A DNA stretch of 64,000 nt from DASUFP01 sp036274495. Its GTDB lineage: Bacteria > Bacteroidota > Bacteroidia > AKYH767-A > OLB10. The position numbers and the translations under genes were made by a program. The DNA is taken from NCBI GenBank assembly GCA_036274495.1, contig DASUFP010000032.1:1-64000 (forward strand), given 5' to 3'. Positions 1-9,900 of this stretch are shown here, piece by piece; the first letter of the stretch is position 1, and every line of letters begins with the position of its first letter. Below the pieces are notes generated by a model. It searched no databases. It saw only the letters and a list, made by a program, of their open reading frames with translations, and had not been told where the DNA came from.

Positions 1-829
1 ACATACAGGTGGGTTTGTGGCCATATTAATTTTTTCAGGGGTATTTTACGGTGTATTTGCTCATTTCAGGGAGCAGGTGTGTCTTGTGGTTTGCCCATAC
101 GGCAGGCTACAAGGGGTTTTACTTGATAAAAACTCAATTGTAGTCGGGTATGATTATGTACGCGGTGAACCCCGTCAGCATTTCAAAAAAAATGAAGAAC
201 GCAGTGCGGGTGATTGCATCGATTGCAAACAATGCGTAAAAGTTTGCCCAACAGGTATTGATATCAGAAATGGCACACAATTGGAATGCATCAATTGTAC
301 GGCATGTATTGATGCCTGCGACCACATTATGGAAAGTGTGAACCTTCCTAAAGGGTTAATTCGTTATGCGAGTGAGGACGGAATAGCCAAGAAGCAGAAA
401 CTTAAGTTTACCACTCGTATTGCCTTGTATTCGGTATTGCTGTTAATATTACTGACAGGTTTGGGGGCAGGACTGGCATTCAGGTCAGAAACAGAAACAA
501 CGATATTACGCACTCCCGGTATGCTCTATCAGCTGCAACCTGATGGAAGCATGAGTAACCTTTATAACTTCAAGGTTGTGAACAAAACAACCAGAGAATT
601 TCCGGTAACATTTAAACTTGAAGAACCCGCTGCAGGAAGAATCAAACTTGTTTCAGGCGCAAACCTGATAGCTAAAAAGCAAGGAATAACAGAAGGAGAA
701 TTTTTTATACTACTTGATTCTGTTTCAGCTCCGGTGCATAAAAATAAGATAAAGATTGGTGTTTATGACGGTGATAAACGAATTGAGATTGTTAAAACCA
801 TTTTTATGGGACCAAGAAAATACAAATGA
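1..829 (+). CDS. ccoG: Cytochrome c oxidase accessory protein CcoG/FixG (5'-truncated by window edge)
   Basis: Membrane polyferredoxin needed to assemble cbb3-type cytochrome oxidase, probably by reducing copper for the oxidase. The frame is open to the left edge, so the N-terminal membrane part is missing; the first Met-type codon inside the window (position 17) is not the true start. The visible part has the family motif REQVCLVVCPYGR, then two 4Fe-4S clusters (CIDCKQCVKVCP and CINCTACIDAC), a transmembrane helix (IALYSVLLLILLTGLGAGLAF) and a C-terminal Ig-like FixG domain rich in beta strands. ccoH follows after 40 bases on the same strand, as in cbb3 operons, so ccoNOP very likely lies just upstream of the window. 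Confidence 0.95.
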   Translation, partial: HTGGFVAILIFSGVFYGVFAHFREQVCLVVCPYGRLQGVLLDKNSIVVGYDYVRGEPRQHFKKNEERSAGDCIDCKQCVKVCPTGIDIRNGTQLECINCTACIDACDHIMESVNLPKGLIRYASEDGIAKKQKLKFTTRIALYSVLLLILLTGLGAGLAFRSETETTILRTPGMLYQLQPDGSMSNLYNFKVVNKTTREFPVTFKLEEPAAGRIKLVSGANLIAKKQGITEGEFFILLDSVSAPVHKNKIKIGVYDGDKRIEIVKTIFMGPRKYK

Positions 830-869
830 GAAGCAAATTTGAAGTGCACCAATTAAATATTATTGAGAT

Positions 870-1319
870 ATGAAAATAAATTGGGGATACCGGGTAACAC
901 TACTATATATAGGATTTGTAGGGTTAATTTCCTACCTTATGTACAGAAGCATGCATGAAAAAGTTGATCTGGTTACCGATCAGTATTATTCCGAAGAACT
1001 TAAATACCAAACGAGAATAGAAAGTAAAAAGAGGAATAATGCGCTTCAGTCTCCGGTAACAATAACATTAAATGATCAGGCAGTAACTGTACATTTTCCA
1101 GAGGATTTCAAACAAAAAAAACTAATTGGATCTATCCGGCTCTTCCGCCCCAGTGACAGCAGCCTTGACCGCTCATATCCTATTCAACCGGACGCCGCAT
1201 TCAACCAGACGATCTTGACTTCAGAGCTCAAAAAAGGATTATACCATTTGCAAATTGAATATCAGCTGAATGGCGAGAGTTATTATGCAGAAAAGAAACT
1301 GGTTGTTGGTGCAGGCTGA
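870..1319 (+). CDS. ccoH: FixH/CcoH family cbb3 oxidase assembly protein
   Basis: Small single-span protein (149 aa) of the FixH family, which works with CcoG and CcoI in maturing cbb3 oxidase. One N-terminal transmembrane helix (about residues 8-26) is followed by the typical DQYYSEELKYQ stretch and a soluble beta-rich domain facing the periplasm. It starts with ATG and sits 40 bases after ccoG and 23 bases before the SafE-like gene, so the three are probably one transcription unit. The family assignment rests on the D-x-Y-Y-x-x-E-L-x-Y-Q signature and on the gene order. Confidence 0.88.
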   Translation: MKINWGYRVTLLYIGFVGLISYLMYRSMHEKVDLVTDQYYSEELKYQTRIESKKRNNALQSPVTITLNDQAVTVHFPEDFKQKKLIGSIRLFRPSDSSLDRSYPIQPDAAFNQTILTSELKKGLYHLQIEYQLNGESYYAEKKLVVGAG

Positions 1320-1342
1320 TACTTTCTGAAATTCCTTTAAAA

Positions 1343-2050
1343 ATGAATGTTGACAATTTTCTATTCTCCGCTTTAGTTATCGGATTTTTAGGTAGCTTCC
1401 ATTGTGTTGCCATGTGCGGACCAATTGCGCTGGCATTATCAGGAGGTACAGAAGATAAATTGGCATATATTGCGGGGAGGGTTATTTATAATGCCGGAAG
1501 AATAACTACCTATGCTGTGTTGGGATTAACCGCCGGTTCTATCGGTCATACTTTTTTGTTGGCAGGATTCCAGAAAAGCATTTCAATTATTACCGGGATT
1601 TTAATGATTGCAGGTGTATTTTTTGTTTATTGGAATGGTAGCCGCTTTAATATTGGTTCACCGGCTGTAAAACTGAATTTTTTTATTAAATCGATCTTTA
1701 AGAATGTGATCCATAAACGCACACGGATTTCTTTGTATATAGCAGGAATGGCCAACGGAATATTGCCATGTGGCTTTGTATATATAGCACTTGCCGGTGC
1801 GGCAATTACCCAGCAGCCATTAAATGGAGTTGCCTATATGGTCTTATTTGGGTTGGGCACTTTTCCGGCTATGATGGCTGTTTCAATGTTTGGAAAAGTT
1901 GCCGGCATAAAAGCCAGGGATGCACTCACAAGGGCGACACCTGTGTTGATGATTGTTCTGGGTCTTGTATTAATTTTCAGAGGGGTGCAAATGAAGGACA
2001 ATCAATGTTGCCACCACCCCGTCTCAAAACATCAGGTGGTGATTAAGTAG
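1343..2050 (+). CDS. Sulfite exporter TauE/SafE family (UreH-like) membrane protein
   Basis: Polytopic membrane protein of 235 aa with about six hydrophobic helices. The first helix carries FHCVAMCGPIALAL, the Cys-x-x-x-Cys-Gly-Pro signature of the UreH_2/SafE-like family, and a second similar helix contains NGILPCGFVY. In cbb3 operons of Bacteroidota and Epsilonproteobacteria a member of this family usually follows ccoGH, where a role in copper handling is suspected; the name 'sulfite exporter' comes from distant relatives and need not describe the substrate. The C-terminal tail holds a Cys-Cys-His-His cluster (NQCCHHPVSKH) that could bind a metal. It ends seven bases before the convergent PPTase gene, with no obvious terminator in between. 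Confidence 0.85.
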   Translation: MNVDNFLFSALVIGFLGSFHCVAMCGPIALALSGGTEDKLAYIAGRVIYNAGRITTYAVLGLTAGSIGHTFLLAGFQKSISIITGILMIAGVFFVYWNGSRFNIGSPAVKLNFFIKSIFKNVIHKRTRISLYIAGMANGILPCGFVYIALAGAAITQQPLNGVAYMVLFGLGTFPAMMAVSMFGKVAGIKARDALTRATPVLMIVLGLVLIFRGVQMKDNQCCHHPVSKHQVVIK

Positions 2051-2056
2051 CCAACA

Positions 2057-2851
2057 TCAGTCTTCACCATATTCAACTGCCTCGTTCAGGTCTTCTCCTG
2101 ATTCATTTATCAGTAAAGATGAATCAAAAAACAACGTGTGCGTTCTGTCAATATCCGAGGCAAGGGTCACAACATAATCCAAGCCCTCCTTCCAGGTGGT
2201 CATATAAACATTTTGATGACCAAAAGGAGAAAACTTAGGCTGGTTTGTTTTTCCTGAAAAATCCAATTCACGGAGCTTATCATTTATCCCTTCACCTGTG
2301 AGTTTTAACCAGGCTTCTTTTCTGGTCCAAATAGTATAAAAATACAATGTTTCATCATCACCCTTCAGCTGCCGGAAAAGCTCCAATTCATTTGCATGAT
2401 AATTGGCCTCAGCAAATCCATCCATGTCAAAATCATTCATGATTTTTTCCAAATCAATTCCAACATCTGAATCGAATCCTATCGCAACCAAAATTCTGTT
2501 TCCTGAATGCGAAATATTAAAGTGTATATGAAAAGGTGCATTCAGTAACTGAGGTTTGGTATTTACCAGAGGCGAAAGCTGGAGCGCAACGGGATCTAAT
2601 GATACGTAATGTGCAAGTACTTTGCGTATAAAGACATGTGCTGATTCATATACTCTTCTGTCTTTCTCAAAATGATACCTGGCAGCACGTCCCATTTCAT
2701 CCTGTGATAACATAAAAGGAGCCTGACGTAAAAAAGGGTCATCGTAATGGATCACATGGGTCCATATGTGCACTTCGCCCGGATGATTTCCGTGGCCGGG
2801 AAGGTGCTTTTCTTTAGAAATCCCTTTAATATTTTTTAAATGCAATTTCAT
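2057..2851 (-). CDS. 4'-phosphopantetheinyl transferase (Sfp type)
   Basis: Transfers the phosphopantetheine arm of CoA to the conserved Ser of carrier domains, and so presumably activates the PCP and ACP domains of the two synthetases just upstream. With ATG at 2851 it is 264 aa; a TTG start twelve codons earlier is possible but less likely. Motifs in order: HFNISHSGN (about 111-119), VGIDLEKI with the Mg-binding Asp/Glu (130-137), and FYTIWTRKEAWLKLTGEGI (171-189), the W-x-x-K-E-A signature. The length and two pseudo-repeats fit the Sfp/Gsp group rather than the short AcpS group. It lies 113 bases downstream of the C-A-T-TE gene on the same strand and ends the cluster. Confidence 0.93.
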   Translation of the reverse strand: MKLHLKNIKGISKEKHLPGHGNHPGEVHIWTHVIHYDDPFLRQAPFMLSQDEMGRAARYHFEKDRRVYESAHVFIRKVLAHYVSLDPVALQLSPLVNTKPQLLNAPFHIHFNISHSGNRILVAIGFDSDVGIDLEKIMNDFDMDGFAEANYHANELELFRQLKGDDETLYFYTIWTRKEAWLKLTGEGINDKLRELDFSGKTNQPKFSPFGHQNVYMTTWKEGLDYVVTLASDIDRTHTLFFDSSLLINESGEDLNEAVEYGED

Positions 2852-2964
2852 ATTCAATTGAAATTGAAGCTTAATACGAAAGTACAAAAAAAATGGAAGA
2901 ATTCCGGAAATCCGGACACAAACCGGCCTAAAATGAATATGAACTAAAACCCCTGCTCAACAAA

Positions 2965-5900
2965 TCAACTATCAAATGCATCTAAACGGTGTTTTATTAA
3001 CAAGGATAATTCTATGTTATATGGCTCATCTGTTATTATGGTGTCATTGTCACATCCATCGATAACATCGCAGGTAATTTCACCCTGAACAAGGCGATCC
3101 CAGCCCAGTTTATCATTATAAAAAGCCTCAATAGGTTCATTATTTCTGAAAAGTGCTAATTTGCCTTTAAAGTGTTTTTGAGGACTGTAATGCAATAATG
3201 CCAGAGAGTGAATTGTTCTAAGGTCATGCCCTAAATGTGTTTTCTCGGGCATATCTATTTGCATTTCTGTAATAGCCGTTTTATCTCCTGAAAATAATTT
3301 GGTGATTTTTTGCTGCTTTTCCTTGACATAATTTACTTTTTCCGAGATATCCATTTTCAGAAATTTATTCAATTCCGTTTTTACTTTAAATAAAGTAGGA
3401 TTTTCAGGTGGTGCATAATTGTTAATCATGCCCAAAAAGGCAACTTCCTCACCCATAGCTTGTAACTGAGTAGCCATCTCATATACAACCATTCCGCTAA
3501 AACACAGCCCCATCAAATTGTATGGGCCATAGGGTTGCGCTTCCTTCATTACACCAATATAATAAGTTGCCATTTCTTCTATAGTCGTATGAGGCTGTTG
3601 TTTTTCATCGAGGCCTCTTGGCTGAATCGCATATAAGGGCCTGTTTGTTCCCAGGTGTTTGATCAAAACCCTCCAGCGATGAATGTTTCCATTGTGCATG
3701 TGTATGCAAAATAAGGGTGGCAAGTTGCCCTTGGGTTGCAGAGGAACAAGGCACGACCATGGTTTTAGTGATTCACTTCGACTGATAACACGGGCCAATT
3801 CTTCAATGGTAGGAGCACTAAAGAGTACAGAAAGCTGTATTCTGATTCCTAATTGTTTTTCCACCTCATTAAATACTCTGACGCCAATCAATGAATGTCC
3901 ACCCAACTCGAAGAAATTATCTTTCCTTCCAACTTTTTCAATGCCCAATACATCGCACCAAATGGTAGCCAGCATTTCTTCAGTGGGTGTATAGGGTTCT
4001 TCGTAATGGCCTGAAGGGGTTAATGTGATTTCAGGTTTAGGTAATGCCTTTCGGTCAATTTTACCATTACCTGTGACCGGTATTTTATCCAAAAGAACAA
4101 AAGCTGATGGTACCATGTATTCAGGTAAGTCAACCATCAGAAACTCCCTCATACCCGTAAGATCAAATCTGACGCCTTCTTTCAGGATCAGATAGGCAAC
4201 AAGTCGTTTTTCACCGGGAACATCCTCGCGCGCCATAACAACTTGTTGTTTTACATCAGGGTGTTTTTTCAAAATGGCCTCTATCTCTCCTAATTCAATC
4301 CTGAATCCTCTTATTTTAACCTGAGTATCTATCCTGCCAAGGTATTCAATATCGCCCTGGAGTGAATACTTAGCCAAATCACCTGAACGATATAAAGCAT
4401 TTTCTGAAAACGGGTTATATTCATTATGTATAAACCTTTGAGCTGTAAGTTCGGGACGATTTAAATAGCCCCGACCAACTCCGGCACCCCCAACGTACAA
4501 TTCTCCGGCAATTCCAATTCCAACCGGCTGTTGATACTGATCTAAAATATAAACCTGCAAATCGGGAATAGGTACCCCAATCATGCTGCCTTGCCCTTTA
4601 CCCAAATCGTCTAATGAAATTGGCCGATATGTCACATGTACGGTCGTTTCGGTGATACCATACATATTTATGAGTTGCGGATTCTTATCACCATGATGTT
4701 CAAACCAGGGACGTAACCCTTCCAGTTCTAAAGCCTCTCCTCCAAAAATCACATACCGAAGGCTGTTTACCCTATTTTCAGGTTCGCTGATAGCGGCATC
4801 CTCATTTAAGAGTGCCATAAATGCCGATGGTGTTTGATTCAGAACAGTGACCTTTTCTTTTTTCAGTAATTCATAAAATGATCGTGGATCGCGGCTGATA
4901 TTGTAAGAAACTATCACCAGGCGTCCACCATACAAAAGTGCTCCCCAAATCTCCCAAACCGAAAAATCGAATGCTGCAGAATGAAACAGGGTCCAAACAT
5001 CTCTTTCATTAAATCCATACCATGAGTCGGTGGCAGTAAACAATCGTGTGGCTTTGCTGTGACCAATCAGTGAACCCTTAGGTTTACCTGTAGATCCACT
5101 GGTGTAAATAATGTATGCAAGATCACCCGGATTGGTTTCAATTCCGGGATGCTCATCCGTTTGCATACCCGGACCTTTGTCCCATTCAGTGTCGATGCAG
5201 TAACTATGCGCCCATGACCCAACGTTTTCCTGAAGTCCTTCTGACACTAAAACCAAGGCGCATTTAGCGTCTTCAAGAATATATGAAACCCGCTCTAAAG
5301 GATAATTTGGATCAATTGGTACGTAAGCGCAGCCACACTTTAAAATTCCTAAAATTGAAACAATAAGGTCTCTGTTCCTGTAAGTAAAAACGCCGATAAA
5401 ACTTCCCGGTCTGACATCATTACCCAGCATCCAGTTTGCCAATTGATTTGCACGGGAATCCAATTCGGAATAGGTGGTATGCTGGTTTTCGTAAGACAAC
5501 GCAATTGCATCAGGATAGGTGGTTGCAGTTTTTTCGAACCAGGAAATAAGTGTTTTTGTAGTCCGGAAATCATTTTCAATCGAATTCCATTTCTTAAAAA
5601 TCAATTCCTGTTCTTTTTCTGTAATCAGCGGCAATTCATAAATTTTCGATTCCGGGTTGTCGGCAATTCCTTTTAGTAAAACAATAAACTCCTCCATGCG
5701 GAGTTGCATCAATTCAGAATCATAAAGATCGGTATTGTGTGTACATTCAAGTATTAATTTCGAACCGGAACCGGTTGCATTGATGAAAATTTCAAAATTC
5801 TCGTAATGTCTAGGATTGGTAGAAAACTCAAATTCACATCCTGCAAAAGAAACTCCGTCGGTAATGCCTATGTCCAGGTTAAATGCAACCGGAACCAATG

Positions 5901-6975
5901 GTATTCTATTGGGAAATCGTAAAATATTCAACTTCCTTATCAGACTGCCGAATGTGAACCGCTGATGATCATAAGCATCAAGTAAGGCCGTTTTTTGAGT
6001 TTTCAGAAAATCAACAAACGATTTTCCGGAATCGACTGTTGTTCTTATAGGAAGTACGTTTACACAATGTCCGACCAGATCATTATATCCTGTTGCTGAC
6101 TGCCCTGAGGCTGGTAAACCCAGTACAATATCATCCTGACTCGTTACCCGATGCAGAAAAACCTGAAATGCTGCTGTAAGAATAGTTACATATGAAGTAC
6201 CAAACTTTGCACCTGTTTTTCTGATGCCATCAATTGTTTCCGATGGTACTTCAACATCAATTCTGTTTGCCCTATAAGATCTTTTCGAAGGACGTGGTTT
6301 ATCGCTTGGAAATTCAAAAGAGGGAATGTTATTCTTGAATTTTGACAACCAATAATTTTCAACAATCCTGTTTTCTTCAGAACCTGAGTAAACAAGCTCC
6401 TCTTCGGCAAATTTGCTGAATCCTGTTGCAGGTGATTCTACAAATGGTTTTCCCTGAACAAGGTCAGAATAAAACCTTCCAAGATCCTGCATCAATATTC
6501 CTAATGACCAACCATCGCAAATAACGTGATGGAAAGAAAGTATGAGCTGGTGATGAATTTCTGAATATCGAATAACTGAAAACCGATAAAGCGGTCCGTT
6601 CTCCAGGTCAAATGGCGTTTCAGCTTCTGACACCAGCCTCCGGTTTACCTCCTCATGCTGTTCTTTAGGAGACAGTTTTGAAATATCTATTAAATCAACT
6701 TTTGTTTCGGCTACCTGTGTAAACGTCTGCTCCAACCCGTCGTTGCTGAATTTTGTTCGCAGCGCCTGATGGCGTGCTACCAACAACAAAACGGCATCCG
6801 TGTACAGTTCATAATCAAAACTACCTTTCAAGGTAAGCGAAACCGATTCATTATAAGAACAATTAGCGGCATCGCCGCCAATCAACACATTGGCGATAAT
6901 TTCACGTTGAGGTTCTGTGGTGGGTACCGGGCCAAGTGGTATAAATGGATCGTAGTCTACAGGTTCAAAATTCAT
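2965..6975 (-). CDS. Nonribosomal peptide synthetase, C-A-T-TE, predicted Thr-activating
   Basis: Single extension-and-release NRPS module of 1336 aa. Order: condensation (about 15-450; active-site HHVICDG at 149-155), adenylation (470-980; YTSGSTGKPKG, GITETT, YRSGDL, GKIDRKALPKP), carrier domain (990-1065; FFELGGHSLI, Ser1028) and thioesterase (1085-1330). Pocket residues read by alignment to GrsA are D670 F671 W674 N713 I743 G745 M771 V779 H780 K972 = DFWNIGMVHK, identical to the classical threonine code. The thioesterase elbow reads G-L-C-F-S-G (Cys1158, not Ser). The usual Asp position is Asn1185, and the usual His position in the C-terminal G-D-H-x-T stretch appears to be Asp1311. ATG start; it follows the hybrid synthetase by only 23 bases, so the two are cotranscribed. 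The C domain should accept the aminated ketide from the upstream AMT. Confidence 0.95.
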   Translation of the reverse strand: MNFEPVDYDPFIPLGPVPTTEPQREIIANVLIGGDAANCSYNESVSLTLKGSFDYELYTDAVLLLVARHQALRTKFSNDGLEQTFTQVAETKVDLIDISKLSPKEQHEEVNRRLVSEAETPFDLENGPLYRFSVIRYSEIHHQLILSFHHVICDGWSLGILMQDLGRFYSDLVQGKPFVESPATGFSKFAEEELVYSGSEENRIVENYWLSKFKNNIPSFEFPSDKPRPSKRSYRANRIDVEVPSETIDGIRKTGAKFGTSYVTILTAAFQVFLHRVTSQDDIVLGLPASGQSATGYNDLVGHCVNVLPIRTTVDSGKSFVDFLKTQKTALLDAYDHQRFTFGSLIRKLNILRFPNRIPLVPVAFNLDIGITDGVSFAGCEFEFSTNPRHYENFEIFINATGSGSKLILECTHNTDLYDSELMQLRMEEFIVLLKGIADNPESKIYELPLITEKEQELIFKKWNSIENDFRTTKTLISWFEKTATTYPDAIALSYENQHTTYSELDSRANQLANWMLGNDVRPGSFIGVFTYRNRDLIVSILGILKCGCAYVPIDPNYPLERVSYILEDAKCALVLVSEGLQENVGSWAHSYCIDTEWDKGPGMQTDEHPGIETNPGDLAYIIYTSGSTGKPKGSLIGHSKATRLFTATDSWYGFNERDVWTLFHSAAFDFSVWEIWGALLYGGRLVIVSYNISRDPRSFYELLKKEKVTVLNQTPSAFMALLNEDAAISEPENRVNSLRYVIFGGEALELEGLRPWFEHHGDKNPQLINMYGITETTVHVTYRPISLDDLGKGQGSMIGVPIPDLQVYILDQYQQPVGIGIAGELYVGGAGVGRGYLNRPELTAQRFIHNEYNPFSENALYRSGDLAKYSLQGDIEYLGRIDTQVKIRGFRIELGEIEAILKKHPDVKQQVVMAREDVPGEKRLVAYLILKEGVRFDLTGMREFLMVDLPEYMVPSAFVLLDKIPVTGNGKIDRKALPKPEITLTPSGHYEEPYTPTEEMLATIWCDVLGIEKVGRKDNFFELGGHSLIGVRVFNEVEKQLGIRIQLSVLFSAPTIEELARVISRSESLKPWSCLVPLQPKGNLPPLFCIHMHNGNIHRWRVLIKHLGTNRPLYAIQPRGLDEKQQPHTTIEEMATYYIGVMKEAQPYGPYNLMGLCFSGMVVYEMATQLQAMGEEVAFLGMINNYAPPENPTLFKVKTELNKFLKMDISEKVNYVKEKQQKITKLFSGDKTAITEMQIDMPEKTHLGHDLRTIHSLALLHYSPQKHFKGKLALFRNNEPIEAFYNDKLGWDRLVQGEITCDVIDGCDNDTIITDEPYNIELSLLIKHRLDAFDS

Positions 6976-6998
6976 AATAAAAAAAGCTCACAGAGAAA

Positions 6999-9900
6999 TT
7001 ATTGTACAAGTTTGTATTTACCGGGTCTGTCAGGATCAGGCACGAACCAGGCAGAACGACCTTCAGGTGTTTTGCCCAGCCTGGCACCGGGAACAGGAGG
7101 TGTTTCAGCATGTGATCCATTTATATGATTTGAAGTGGCCGGTTGTCCGGCTGTTGTCAAAAATCCGGCCTGCTGCAATTCATCGATCGATTCTTTAAAT
7201 TTAGCAATTACCTTCAGAATGTCTTGTTTTGTAAAAGCATCTGTTAAGAAGCAGGGAAATCCGTCATAGATGTGTATACCTTTATGACGCAACAGTAAAA
7301 ATATCAATTCCCCATATGGATGCTCTTCATCCCATTTCATCTTAAATAATGATCCAAATGAAACTAGGTGAAAAGGAACACCTTTAGATTTTGCATGCTG
7401 GTTGACTTCATTCACAAGCATAGTGGTGAATCCATTCAGTTTGTCGTACAATTCCTGTCCTCTTTCCTTGAGATGCAGCAAGACTGCCTTGGCAGCAGCT
7501 AATGCTAACGGATGCCGGACAAACGTACCGGCAAAATAAGTAACGCCAACTTCAGGTACAGAGCCATCGCCGAATTTCCAGAATCCGCCATCAAGTGCAT
7601 CCATAAATTCCTTTTTACCGGCAATTACTCCTATTGGCATTCCTCCTCCTATAACTTTACCATACGTGCTTACATCTGCATGAACACCATAATATGTCTG
7701 TGCTCCTCCGGGTTCGAGACGGAACCCGGTGATCACCTCATCAAAGATGAGCAAACAACCGCTTTCACTGGTAATCTTCCTCACTTCTTTTATAAATTCA
7801 GTTGGCCGGAAATCTGCGCGACGGCTTTGAATAGGCTCAATCATTACGGCCGCTATTTCATCGGCACGATTTCGAATGATATCGATGGATTCTTCGGTAC
7901 CATAATCAAGTACCAGCATATTTTGCACCGCTTCAGGCATAATACCCGCCGCTGCTGGAAATGATTTCAGTTTTTTTGTTCCCCTTACAATTACCTCATC
8001 ATTTATTCCATGATAGGAACCATTGAAACATACTATCAAATTTCGGCCTGTTACAGTCCGGGCTATACGCATAGCACCTAACACAGCTTCGGAACCGGTA
8101 TTGCAAAATCCGGCACGATCGTACCCTGTGAATTCACAAATAAGTTTAGCGACTTCTCCGGCAAGAGGATGCTGAGGTCCAAGCTCAATTCCATTTTCCA
8201 GCTGTGCTTTGCAAGCCGCCATCACAATCTCTGAGCCATAGCCTAGGAAGTTCGACCCAAATCCATTCAGCACATCAATATATTCATTACCGTCAATATC
8301 CCAAATTCTGCATCCTTTGGAACGGTCTGCAACTACCTGGTAAATAAGCTCTTTGATTGTGGGTTTAAAACCTGTTACAACTCTCGGATCGGCAAGGTGG
8401 CTGCGATGGTCCTGGGTATAAGCTTTTGACTTAGCAGTTCTCTTATTGTATTCTGTTGTAAACCCTGAAAGCCATTTTTTCTGATCAGGTGTTAATTCAC
8501 TGCTCGCCAACTTCTCAATGCGGGCAATGGCTCCGAATGGTTTATCAAGATCAGCCTTTTCATTTTCAACTACTTCTTCCTGTGAAGCATGATGTTGAAC
8601 AGGAGGCTGAGCGGGTTGCTGAATCGGCTGCGTTTGACGTAACATTGCCAATTGTGTTTGCATCATCTGCATTTGCTGCATCAAAAACCACTCGATAGAG
8701 CCTTGCTGTGCATTCTGTGGCATAACAGCGGCAAAAGGTATTTCAGGAGCAGCGGTTGCAGATGATGGAATAGATACCTGCTTTTCCTCAGGCAGTTGCT
8801 GATCGATATAAGCGGCAAGTGCATTGAGTGTAGAATACTCCTCGTTCAGCTGGCGAAAGGTGACTTTAGTGGCATATTTCTTTGAAATAGTCAATGCTGC
8901 CTGAGTGAGGAAAAGAGAATCCATTCCAAGTTCAGGGAATGTAGCATCTGCCGGCGCAGCCGTAAGCTCAATTCCTGAAGCATCTTCCATTACCGCTTTG
9001 AGTTCGGCAATAATCCGCTCTTTTCTGGGAGGTATATTCATAGTGTGAGTTGGTTGTGTATCAGATGTAGCATCTGCTGCAGAAGGTTCAGCAACAAACG
9101 GCTGGTAAGGATGAAAGGTAGCCGGTGATGAGGCTAGCGGAGGGTTAACCCAAAACCTTTTTTGTTCAAAAGGGTAAGTTGGTAATGCAATATGTTTTCT
9201 CTTTTCAAGTGCATAAAATGCTTCCCAGTCAATGTTAATTCCGCTCAACCAGAGCTGACCTATTGCAAACATCATTGAATACCACTCTGCTTCATCAGTT
9301 GATGTATCGGCCAGAGAAGGTGCTGCAAATTGTTTGGTGGGATCAGATGCCTGCATCCGGGCAAGAGCAGTTGCGGTATTCCTGGGTCCCAATTCAAGTA
9401 AAAACATTGAAGGGTGATCGGTCCAGATAAGTTTAATGGCTTCGGCAAAACGAACCGGCAAACGTAGATGAGCTGACCAGTAACCGGGATTTGTTGCCTG
9501 TTCTGGTGTCAGCCATTCAGCTGTTGCTGTTGAAACAATTGGTATGGTGGGAGAATGCAACTTGACCCTGGCTGCCAGTTCCCTAAACGGTTTCACAACC
9601 GGATCCATCATAGGAGAATGGAAGGCGTGACTGGTAACCAGCTTTTTGGTCGCTATTCCCTTTGTCTCCATTTTTAAAGCAAAGGAATCAATATCGTCGT
9701 GATTTCCTGAAACCACGCATAATGAAGGGCCGTTAATGGCTGCTATAGAAAGCGACTCAGGCAACTCTGATTCCAGTTCTGAAGCGGAAATGCGAACCGT
9801 AAGCATTGAGCCGCCCGGTTGTTCCTGCATCATTTTACCCCGGTGAGCTACAAGCATTATGGCATCCTCCAGACTCATTACTCCGGAAATACATGCAGCG

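Noticed and set aside
7512..7964. 150-aa frame opposite the aminotransferase domain
   Set aside because: Antisense to an intact domain with all catalytic motifs; no recognisable protein features.
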